From contig NZ_BDDS01000005.1 of assembly GCF_001653135.1 (NCBI RefSeq), positions 124,001-188,000 on the forward strand: a DNA stretch of 64,000 bases, read 5' to 3'. The notes under the pieces were generated by a model. That model saw only the letters and a program-made list of their open reading frames with translations. It ran no database searches and was not told where the DNA came from. Of this stretch, positions 17,517 to 23,429 are shown one piece after another. The stretch is from Pseudoalteromonas neustonica. Lineage in GTDB: Bacteria > Pseudomonadota > Gammaproteobacteria > Enterobacterales > Alteromonadaceae. The position numbers were made by a program, and so were the translations under genes. Every line of letters begins with the position of its first letter. Positions within the stretch are counted from its first letter, which is position 1.

Positions 17517-17654
17517 ATTGCTGATGCTAGTGGTAAGCTTGAGCAAACCATGAACTCTGATGTGTTTGGTGCACGCCGTGATGCCAAAACATGGGCGGGC
17601 GTATTTACGACCCTATTCTTGGGCGCTTCTTACAAGCAGAACCCATGGTGCAAG
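17517..17654 (+). pseudogene. Rhs core remnant with a 100-bp internal deletion
   Basis: This stretch is a near copy of 19019-19255 in the Rhs gene downstream, minus exactly 100 bases. The missing piece lies between two copies of ACATGGGC (19092 and 19192 in the intact sequence), and one copy remains here. The deletion shifts the frame, so the piece no longer encodes the Rhs core. It is followed 13 bases later by family 1 copy 4. Confidence 0.85.
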
Positions 17655-17667
17655 GGGGAAACAAAGA

Positions 17668-17726
17668 TGACACCCATCCTAAAGTTTGCTTTCGGTGAAT
17701 AATTAAGATGGGTGTCAACTTAAATT
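17668..17726 (+). repeat. Family 1 hairpin repeat, copy 4
   Basis: 59-bp unit identical to copies 1 and 3. Its ATG at 17708 is in frame with the 171-residue toxin-tip gene that follows. Confidence 0.92.
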
Positions 17727-18223
17727 ATTACAAAGATCCAACTTCTGCGGATTACAAACGAATTGCGTATAACTATGGTTATAATGCGAGTATGGACATG
17801 GATGCGGAGGCATTTGCTTCAGTTGCTGAGAGTCTTTCTAAAGATCTAGAAGGTATGGTTTCTAAAATGAATTCTATGGGAAGAGATGACTTCTATCATT
17901 ATAAGACTGGAGGTAGTGACTTTGCTGAGGCTGGCTCTACTCAAATCGGGTTTTCTAACAATTACTTTAAGAGTAACCTTCGATATGGTGATGTTCCTCA
18001 AACTACAATTATTCATGAAGTATCACATTTACCAAGTTTTGATTATGGTCATGTGCATAATGGAGATACCAGTTTTGGCTCAAGGATTAAGGATATAAAG
18101 GCTCTTAATTCTGTAGCTCATAGATCGTTTTCACCGAGTAAAAGACAGTCTGCTATTTCTCATTTGAGGCACAACCCTTATGTTTTAGAACATAGTATTA
18201 TGGGGAAAAATTATGTTGATTAA
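17708..18223 (+). CDS. Repeat-fused metallopeptidase toxin tip D
   Basis: 171 residues whose first six codons (MGVNLN) are the right end of family 1 copy 4. The rest has HEVSH near residue 102, a HExxH zinc site with Glu as expected for catalysis, followed by GHVHNGD. This matches zincin-type toxin tips found at the ends of Rhs and other polymorphic toxins. No signal peptide or Rhs core is attached, so as it stands it is an orphan tip. The only visible ribosome site is weak (TTAAG in the repeat). Its last 11 bases overlap the immunity gene, a normal toxin-immunity coupling. Confidence 0.65.
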   Translation: MGVNLNYYKDPTSADYKRIAYNYGYNASMDMDAEAFASVAESLSKDLEGMVSKMNSMGRDDFYHYKTGGSDFAEAGSTQIGFSNNYFKSNLRYGDVPQTTIIHEVSHLPSFDYGHVHNGDTSFGSRIKDIKALNSVAHRSFSPSKRQSAISHLRHNPYVLEHSIMGKNYVD

Positions 18224-18698
18224 AAAACTAGCTATTGTAACTTTGATGATATTCACATGTTTATCTTGTGCTAAAAGTAGGGCAGTCGATGTTAAAGTCA
18301 ATTTAAGCTGTAACTTTGAAAATGAAGAATTTAATTTATTAGTAGGCTACAGTAATAACAATTTAAAAGATTCAAGAAAAATAAGATTCAATACTGATTT
18401 CAGTGGGTTAGCTTTATTTAAATACGATGAATATAAGCAAGCCATTAACACTGGTAATAGAAATAGTTTCATGAAAATTTTTTTAAAACATCATGAAAAA
18501 ATAACTCCTTTCGAAGTTGAAATTAAAGCCGGTGAAATCTTCATTATTGATATCCCAATAGAGAAAATTTATAAATTAACCATTTCAGAAGAGGAGTATA
18601 TAGTTTCGCTTATGGAATTTGTGAAAATAAATAGTGAGTACAGAGAGTTTTCAAGTAACAGCCTGGTTATATCTAAATATGGATGTTTTGAAGCATAG
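18213..18698 (+). CDS. Lipoprotein, putative immunity protein D
   Basis: 161 residues. The N-terminus is a lipoprotein signal with lipobox LSCA (MLIKKLAIVTLMIFTCLSCA), so the protein should be anchored in the envelope and face the periplasm. The start lies inside the toxin-tip gene. No family recognised. An envelope location fits protection against a peptidase toxin acting in the periplasm; that is inference. Confidence 0.65.
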   Translation: MLIKKLAIVTLMIFTCLSCAKSRAVDVKVNLSCNFENEEFNLLVGYSNNNLKDSRKIRFNTDFSGLALFKYDEYKQAINTGNRNSFMKIFLKHHEKITPFEVEIKAGEIFIIDIPIEKIYKLTISEEEYIVSLMEFVKINSEYREFSSNSLVISKYGCFEA

Positions 18699-18950
18699 AT
18701 TAAGCTTTTAGAAATAGGAAAAAGAGTGAATAGGGTCACCCATTAGAAAGTTCCGGTCAAGCAGGCAGCTGTGTTTTCTTGATCTTTTTATTCAAAAAAC
18801 CAAGTGTTGTTACTTTTTAAACTCACTTTAAATATGACTATACATCCAGTAATGACGTCGATTGGTGTGAATATGCACGATGGTTTGAAATAATGGGGTC
18901 AGCTTTTTCTTTTTGCCTTTACTTAAAAACTAAAAAGCTTATTTGCCCCC
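18699..18950. other. Junction scar between cassettes
   Basis: No gene supported. The stretch holds GTGAATAGGGTCACCCAT at 18728 (a hybrid of family 2 and family 1 arms), an open frame rich in aromatic residues around 18832-18900 (for example DWCEYARWF) that may be the tail of a lost toxin or immunity gene, and GGGGTCAG at 18895, again the family 2 arm. It reads as debris from repeated cassette exchange. Confidence 0.5.
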
Positions 18951-19763
18951 TTGATTTCGGTTAATAACCAAGCCACCACTCGCTACATGCTAGACGACCA
19001 CTTAGGTTCAACCCATGTGATTGCTGATGCCAATGGTAAGCTTGAGCAAACCATGAGCTTTGATGTGTTTGGTGCGCGCCGTGATGCCAAAACATGGGCA
19101 AGGGATTTCAGCGACCAAGCGAAATTTACCAGTAAAATCACCTTACGTGGTTATACCGGTCACGAGCAAATGGACGAAGTGGGGCTGGTACACATGGGCG
19201 GGCGTATTTATGACCCAATCCTTGGGCGCTTTTTACAAGCAGACCCCATGGTGCAAGCACCTGAGAATATTCAAAACTTAAACCGTTACTCGTACGTGGT
19301 GAATAACCCGCTGAACAAAACCGACCCAAGTGGGTATATTTTTGCGACCTTGGTGGTTTGGGCATTACAAGCAGCGATTGCCAATGGCATAGTCACAGGG
19401 GCAGCAGCCACGGTAATAGGTGGTATATTGACGGCTTATGAGTATTATGGTTATGCGAAAATGGCGATAGGGATTGCTCAGGCGATAGATGGTGGTGGGA
19501 CAGCCATGGCCAACTTTGCGGGTGGGTTTGCAAAAAGCTTTGCAAAAGGGGCCGCTGTTAATTGTATGTTGAATATGGCAGCGGGAGCTGGGTGTGTACC
19601 CGAGTCTTCAGAGTCTCCTAAAGAGCAAGCTACCACCAAGACTGATGGTGGAAATGAAACACCTTCACTTACAGTAGAGGAAGGAGCTAATAAACCAAGT
19701 AATTCAGGAGGCAGGGGGGTCAACTTCACCAGGAAGTGCGCCTCAGAATGGATTTTCGGTTGA
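18951..19763 (+). CDS. Rhs-repeat core fragment, 5'-truncated
   Basis: The C-terminal part of an Rhs/YD-repeat protein. Seen: YMLDDHLGSTHVIADANG, GYTGHEQMD, the Rhs-associated core signature GRIYDPILGRFLQADP near residue 87, NRYSYVVNNPLNKTDPSGY ending near 126, then a Gly/Ala-rich hydrophobic stretch and a Ser/Thr/Gly linker. The thousand-residue N-terminal shell is absent; the earliest start is a TTG at 18951. The frame runs out shortly after a G6 tract at 19714-19719. Removing one G joins it to the toxin tip that follows. Rhs shells normally encapsulate such tips for T6SS or other delivery. Confidence 0.8.
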   Translation: MISVNNQATTRYMLDDHLGSTHVIADANGKLEQTMSFDVFGARRDAKTWARDFSDQAKFTSKITLRGYTGHEQMDEVGLVHMGGRIYDPILGRFLQADPMVQAPENIQNLNRYSYVVNNPLNKTDPSGYIFATLVVWALQAAIANGIVTGAAATVIGGILTAYEYYGYAKMAIGIAQAIDGGGTAMANFAGGFAKSFAKGAAVNCMLNMAAGAGCVPESSESPKEQATTKTDGGNETPSLTVEEGANKPSNSGGRGVNFTRKCASEWIFG

Positions 19764-20283
19764 TGGCAAACAAATTGCTGAAATGCAGAGAAATCCAGAA
19801 TTATATCATGCTACTTTGCAAAGTATAAAAGATTTAGCTAGTGATTTGGACGTATCAAGTATATTAGGTGGTGATAATTGGAGTGCTTTTAAAAATGAGA
19901 TTAACGATCATTTACCTGATTTTAGTATTGGTTTAGCCGCTATTAGAAGTAACTACTTGGAAAGTCAAAGTAATGTTTATAATGCTTTCATAGATACAGC
20001 TATTACTGCATCAGCAGTTTATTCAGGAGCTGGTTTAATAGGAAAAGGAGTTGGGCGATTATCATTTATGTCGCGAACTGAAAGATCGGCAGTGTTTGGC
20101 TTAGTCGGAGAGATTACCACATTAACAAATGCAACTGTCCGACCAACTAGTTTGATAGATTTAGCTCCAGCAGTAATGCAAAGTTCAAGGTTTTTTAAGG
20201 GAAAAGGAATGAAAATACCTTTAATGGGTTCTGGAAAGCCAAGAATGAAAGTTAGACTAGATGGGAAGTATGTAATTGAATAG
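19720..20283 (+). pseudogene. Rhs toxin tip E, frameshifted from its core
   Basis: In the frame after the G6 tract the sequence reads STSPGSAPQNGFSVDGKQIA, a typical flexible linker. About 165 residues follow with a predicted amphipathic and hydrophobic centre (near AFIDTAITASAVYSGAGLIG) and a basic end (KGKGMKIPLMGSGKPRMKVR). The independent ATG at 19783 has no good ribosome site. No known toxin fold was recognised; the hydrophobic centre and the membrane-type partner would suit a membrane-active toxin. If the G6 tract is really G5, core and tip form one protein. Confidence 0.55.
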
Positions 20284-20791
20284 TCGACCTGATTTCTTTA
20301 ACAAAAGTGCGATATTACAATCAGTTTTAGTTATATCGCTTTTTTTATTGGCTGATTTATACCTTTTAAATTTTGATAAGTTTGAGATCGGTTATTCAAT
20401 TAGCTTTTACTTAAAGTTTTTTGTTGTGTTTATATACTTGTTAGCGACGGATAAATTTGATTCATTATTTTTAGAGAAAAATACAGACTTAACTTTAGTA
20501 CTCGATATTTCAGCGCTCTATTTTTTAATTTGGTTACTAGTAACTGAATTTATATTTGAAAAGCAAGAGCTTTCAAAATTAATAGGTTTGATAATAGTCG
20601 TTTTACTATTTGGCTCTGTTTCTTTTTTTATTGAGGTTATAACTAGGCTTAAAGGAACCAGATTGGCTTTTTTAAATTTAATAATAATACTAATAATTGT
20701 AATTATTATTTTTTCAGCTGCTTTTTTATTTTTTTTCGGTGACTGGGCTTGGGGGATAGTCTCGCCTTATGAATGGTTCGAAAGCTACTAA
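20276..20791 (+). CDS. Integral membrane putative immunity protein E
   Basis: 171 residues from a TTG at 20276 with GGGAAG upstream. It overlaps the end of toxin tip E by 8 bases. About four or five membrane helices are visible (for example SVLVISLFLLADLYLL and LIIILIIVIIIFSAAFLFFF). Polytopic immunity proteins are usual for toxins that act on the inner membrane. The pairing with tip E is inferred from the overlap. No family recognised. Confidence 0.6.
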   Translation: MNSRPDFFNKSAILQSVLVISLFLLADLYLLNFDKFEIGYSISFYLKFFVVFIYLLATDKFDSLFLEKNTDLTLVLDISALYFLIWLLVTEFIFEKQELSKLIGLIIVVLLFGSVSFFIEVITRLKGTRLAFLNLIIILIIVIIIFSAAFLFFFGDWAWGIVSPYEWFESY

Positions 20792-20800
20792 AAAAGTGTT

Positions 20801-20870
20801 AGGGTTAGGTCTTGCATTTTGCCTTTTATGAAATCTCAAGGACAGGTCTTATAGTTTGCAGACCTGTCTC
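20801..20870 (+). repeat. Family 2 hairpin repeats, two arms
   Basis: AGGGTTAGGTCTTGCATTTTG at 20801 begins one unit, and GACAGGTCTT with GACCTGTCTC at 20841-20870 forms a short palindrome. It lies 9 bases after the stop of immunity gene E. The order matches 21810-21880 closely. Confidence 0.75.
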
Positions 20871-20894
20871 CTTCTAAAAAAATTAAGGGAAATA

Positions 20895-20918
20895 ATGAAA
20901 AAACTATTAATTTTATCG
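20895..20918 (+). pseudogene. Signal-peptide stub cut by family 1 copy 5
   Basis: ATGAAAAAACTATTAATTTT and the next few bases repeat the start of the broken gene at 21904, including its AAGGGAAATA ribosome site. After the Ser codon the match stops and GAAAAGAAAAAACAAAG, the left flank of family 1, begins. The gene appears to have been cut at this point when copy 5 arrived. Confidence 0.6.
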
Positions 20919-20936
20919 GAAAAGAAAAAACAAAGA

Positions 20937-20995
20937 TGACACCCATCCTAAAGTTTGCTTTCGGTGAATAATTAAGATGGGTGTCAACTTAAATT
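20937..20995 (+). repeat. Family 1 hairpin repeat, copy 5
   Basis: 59-bp unit identical to copies 1, 3 and 4. Its ATG at 20977 meets a stop after 11 codons; loss of one T from the T6 run at 20994-20999 would place it in frame with tip remnant F. Confidence 0.92.
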
Positions 20996-21073
20996 TTTTG
21001 GGGGAACTATAATAATTGGTGCACTAACGGGCTATCGTGCGCATTTAATAGTTTTAAACATAAGAAGGATTAA
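20993..21073 (+). pseudogene. Toxin-tip remnant F
   Basis: A short open frame (WGNYNNWCTNGLSCAFNSFK, then HKKD and stop) between family 1 copy 5 and the lipoprotein gene, with the same position and coupling as tips A-D. It is one base out of frame with the repeat's ATG. No function can be assigned. Confidence 0.4.
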
Positions 21074-21078
21074 ATTTA

Positions 21079-21639
21079 ATGAAAATTTCATTTAAACTTT
21101 TACTTTTGATGCTTTTATTTTTAATTCCGGCCTGTAGCTATGAGGTTGATACAGAAGGTAGTTATAAGTCTTATCGCTATTACAGAATAGATGGTGAGGT
21201 ATTGGAAATAAATCTTAAAAGTAAGATTGTTTTAGAAGGGAGTGGTGTAAATTCATTGTCAAATTGTAATATTGATGGGTTCAGAAAGTGTTTTATTTTT
21301 GACTCGACAATAATTGCCATTCCGAGGGAAAGTGTTTTACCAAGCGGAAGTTTTGAGAAGTATAGTTCAGGTAATGTGTTAGGTGGTAGGTTGAAATATA
21401 ATATAACTAAAACTGAACTAGATCTTGGTGGTAATAACTATTCGGGCTTCTTCATAACTATTGGAGAAAGACCAAAGTTAATAGATGAAGGAAAGGTCTA
21501 TGGTTCTTACTTCTATAGCTTAGAGCATGGGGTATTAATATTTGAGCATTATGATTATGTAAGCGATGACTATACGAAAATAGGTGATAATCTTTTTTTA
21601 ATTTCTCGAACTTTATGGAGTGATGAAGGAATTAGATAG
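21079..21639 (+). CDS. Lipoprotein, putative immunity protein F
   Basis: 186 residues, with a lipoprotein signal ending in lipobox IPAC (MKISFKLLLLMLLFLIPAC). AGAAGG lies upstream of the ATG. The mature part is Gly-, Ser- and Tyr-rich with alternating hydrophobic residues, suggesting a beta fold. No family recognised. Its place after a toxin-tip remnant and before a family 2 palindrome follows the array pattern. Confidence 0.65.
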   Translation: MKISFKLLLLMLLFLIPACSYEVDTEGSYKSYRYYRIDGEVLEINLKSKIVLEGSGVNSLSNCNIDGFRKCFIFDSTIIAIPRESVLPSGSFEKYSSGNVLGGRLKYNITKTELDLGGNNYSGFFITIGERPKLIDEGKVYGSYFYSLEHGVLIFEHYDYVSDDYTKIGDNLFLISRTLWSDEGIR

Positions 21640-21655
21640 AATGAGTGAGGTATTT

Positions 21656-21715
21656 AGGGTCAGGTCTTGCATTTTGTCTTTATGTAATTAGTGGCAAAAA
21701 ACAAGACCTGACCCT
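21656..21715 (+). repeat. Family 2 hairpin repeat, perfect 14-bp arms
   Basis: AGGGTCAGGTCTTG at 21656-21669 and CAAGACCTGACCCT at 21702-21715 are exact inverses separated by 32 bases. This is the most complete family 2 copy. It lies 16 bases after the stop of immunity gene F. Confidence 0.9.
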
Positions 21716-21720
21716 GAGGG

Positions 21721-21807
21721 ACTGGTGCATTCGGTCGCAATCGTGAGAAACACACTATTATTGATGGCACAACCTATAAAGAAATATGGGCTTTTAGAAT
21801 AAAGTGA
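21721..21807 (+). pseudogene. Toxin-tip remnant G
   Basis: A 28-codon open tail (TGAFGRNREKHTIIDGTTYK, then EIWAFRIK and stop) between two family 2 palindromes. It resembles the end of a toxin domain and is far too short to act alone. Confidence 0.35.
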
Positions 21808-21809
21808 AT

Positions 21810-21880
21810 AGGGTCAGGTCTTGAATCTTGCCTTTTACAAAATATTAGGAACAGGTCTTACATTTTGTTGACCTGTCTCA
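21810..21880 (+). repeat. Family 2 hairpin repeats, two arms
   Basis: GGGTCAGGTCTTG at 21811 and the short palindrome ACAGGTCTTA...GACCTGTCTC at 21851-21879, in the same arrangement as 20801-20870. It lies directly after tip remnant G. Confidence 0.75.
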
Positions 21881-21903
21881 TTCTAAAAAAATTAAGGGAA
21901 ATA

Positions 21904-22028
21904 ATGAAAAAACTATTAATTTTATCGTGTTTTTATTTTTAAGTGACACAGTATTTGCTTGTAACCGGGCGTCAGGAAAATCGATTGTAAACATTCGTGT
22001 AAGGCCAGTTGTCGATTACGTACTATAG
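21904..22028 (+). pseudogene. Frameshifted exported mini-protein (immunity remnant G)
   Basis: It starts MKKLLILS with a good AAGGGAAATA ribosome site, then runs into a stop after 12 codons. In the next frame the sequence continues VFLFLSDTVFACNRASGKS and ends VVDYVL. Joined, the two parts make a signal peptide plus about 22 residues, so an indel has broken a small exported protein. Its first 24 bases are repeated at 20895. Confidence 0.5.
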
Positions 22029-22029
22029 T

Positions 22030-22059
22030 ATATTTGTCGCTTGAAGGAGCGACAAATAT
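22030..22059. terminator. Perfect 12-bp hairpin at the island edge
   Basis: ATATTTGTCGCT / AGCGACAAATAT with a 6-base loop, between the last island remnant and the convergent DUF3472-type gene. There is no long T-run, but it is well placed as a bidirectional transcript end. It may also mark the right boundary of the island. Confidence 0.45.
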
Positions 22060-22092
22060 GCGGATTGGACAAAACGCGACGTTGAAATAACT

Positions 22093-23385
22093 TTAATTGT
22101 TAGGCAAGGCGTTTAAGTTTACCTCAGGCGCTTGACTCACTGGGCGTTCAAATTCGCTGTGTAATTTAGTAGGTCCTGTAAAAAAGCCGGTGTTGCGTAA
22201 GTAAAACCCCGTATTCTCAGTGCCACCTTGATAGTCCATTCTCGATTTTTTAGCGGCGGTTGCATCATAGGTAAAACGTGCTTTAGTTAGTGCATGCCAC
22301 TGCCCTTGGGTGTCTCTAAGCCATTGATTGCTATAAAGCGCTTTGCGTTCAAACTGGCCTGCATCAGGGATAAAGTTTTCTAAAAAGCTGTGTGGTCTTG
22401 TTACATATGTATTGGTACTTGGGCGTCTAAATGATGCGATAAATAGCCATTTTGCAGCAATAGGATCATAAAAGTAGGCGCTGTAATCAGTATGATTGGC
22501 AAGATTGTTAGTCGGATTAACTTTAAGTAAAAAGCGATAGGTTTGCTCTGCTTGCCATGGGAAAACGAGGTAACTTTGACCCCCAGAGCCTTCGTTACCA
22601 AATTTACCTGTGTAAACATCTTTGCCTTTAGCAAGTTGTTGAATACGCATTTCCACAGGGATAGCAGCAGGGTCATCGGTATGAAAAGGACTCCACACTG
22701 AAAATAATACGCGCCGTTCAGTGGCTGAATTAACTTGAATGCCAAAGTAGCCTTCTGCAAAACCATTGGCCATAAAATAAGAGCCTTGCTTATCGTAGCC
22801 TTGTGGCACAGTCAGCTCTGAATAAAACCATTGATAGTTTTTAGTGGTATCAGCTACTGGGTAGTTTAAATGCACAGATGGCCCACGACGACCCCAATAA
22901 ATATCATCTTTTACATATAATGGGGCAGCAGCGTCTTTATTTAGCGTGACAATAACCCCTTGAATATCAGCAAAGGTGTTGCTGCTGCGAGTTAACCCGC
23001 TAAGCGTGAGTTGCTGATAGCCGACATCAGCTGGGTTGAACTTCCCAAGATCGATGTCTTGAAATTGTTGGTTTGTGAGTTTAATAATTTGGCTGTGCTG
23101 ATTAAAGTCGACTTTTAATTGACTGTTGCCATCGGTCACTTTTACACGTAATTTTAAATTAAAAGGGGTTTTTGTTGGCAGGTAAAAGTAGTGATTTATT
23201 GGTATTGTGGGGTCTTGCCAATGCGTAATCCCTTCATCGCTGATAAGTTCTTTGTTTTCTTTAATGCTATGGCTGGTGGCACTATTGCCATAACTGGGAA
23301 TGAAGTAGTCAGTGGTTTGAGTCGCCGTTACAAAGGAAGAAAATAAGCTCCCTATTAATGAGGCAACAAGTAGTAAAAATCTCAT
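22093..23385 (-). CDS. Secreted DUF5077/DUF3472 domain protein
   Basis: About 430 residues from the ATG at 23385, which has a GGA upstream; the ATG at 23397 lies next to a terminator T-run and is less likely. A signal peptide is followed by a beta-sandwich-like region of about 130 residues, then a region with WFYSELTVPQGYD, GYFGIQVNS and VLFSVWSPF, which I recognise as the DUF3472 pattern. Such proteins occur in polysaccharide and glycan utilisation loci and are thought to bind or act on carbohydrates. Here it lies downstream of a TonB receptor and a GH109 glycosidase, so a role in GalNAc-containing glycan use is likely. Confidence 0.75.
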   Translation of the reverse strand: MRFLLLVASLIGSLFSSFVTATQTTDYFIPSYGNSATSHSIKENKELISDEGITHWQDPTIPINHYFYLPTKTPFNLKLRVKVTDGNSQLKVDFNQHSQIIKLTNQQFQDIDLGKFNPADVGYQQLTLSGLTRSSNTFADIQGVIVTLNKDAAAPLYVKDDIYWGRRGPSVHLNYPVADTTKNYQWFYSELTVPQGYDKQGSYFMANGFAEGYFGIQVNSATERRVLFSVWSPFHTDDPAAIPVEMRIQQLAKGKDVYTGKFGNEGSGGQSYLVFPWQAEQTYRFLLKVNPTNNLANHTDYSAYFYDPIAAKWLFIASFRRPSTNTYVTRPHSFLENFIPDAGQFERKALYSNQWLRDTQGQWHALTKARFTYDATAAKKSRMDYQGGTENTGFYLRNTGFFTGPTKLHSEFERPVSQAPEVNLNALPNN

Positions 23386-23396
23386 AGTGTGTTCCA

Positions 23397-23421
23397 TAAA
23401 AAAAGCGCCGATAAACGGCGC
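23397..23421 (-). terminator. Intrinsic terminator after the TonB receptor
   Basis: Reading on the minus strand: GCGCCG, a 5-base loop, CGGCGC, then seven T. It lies 8 bases after the receptor stop codon and before the DUF3472-type gene, so it should reduce expression of the latter relative to the receptor. Confidence 0.85.
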
Positions 23422-23429
23422 TAATCAGC

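Noticed and set aside
17508..17702. Reading frame over the Rhs core remnant as a gene
   Set aside because: It is the frameshifted product of the 100-bp deletion and runs into the family 1 repeat.
19060..19729. Alternative frames within the Rhs core
   Set aside because: They lie fully inside the Rhs reading frame, which has clear family motifs.
14931..20995. Family 1 repeats as a CRISPR array
   Set aside because: Spacing is irregular (about 40 bases to 3 kb), the sequences between them are genes or gene remnants, and no cas genes are present.
14931..21880. The cassette array as an integron
   Set aside because: The repeats lack the GTTRRRY core sites of attC, no tyrosine integrase gene is in the window, and the repeats sit before rather than after the genes. 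The similarity is only in layout.
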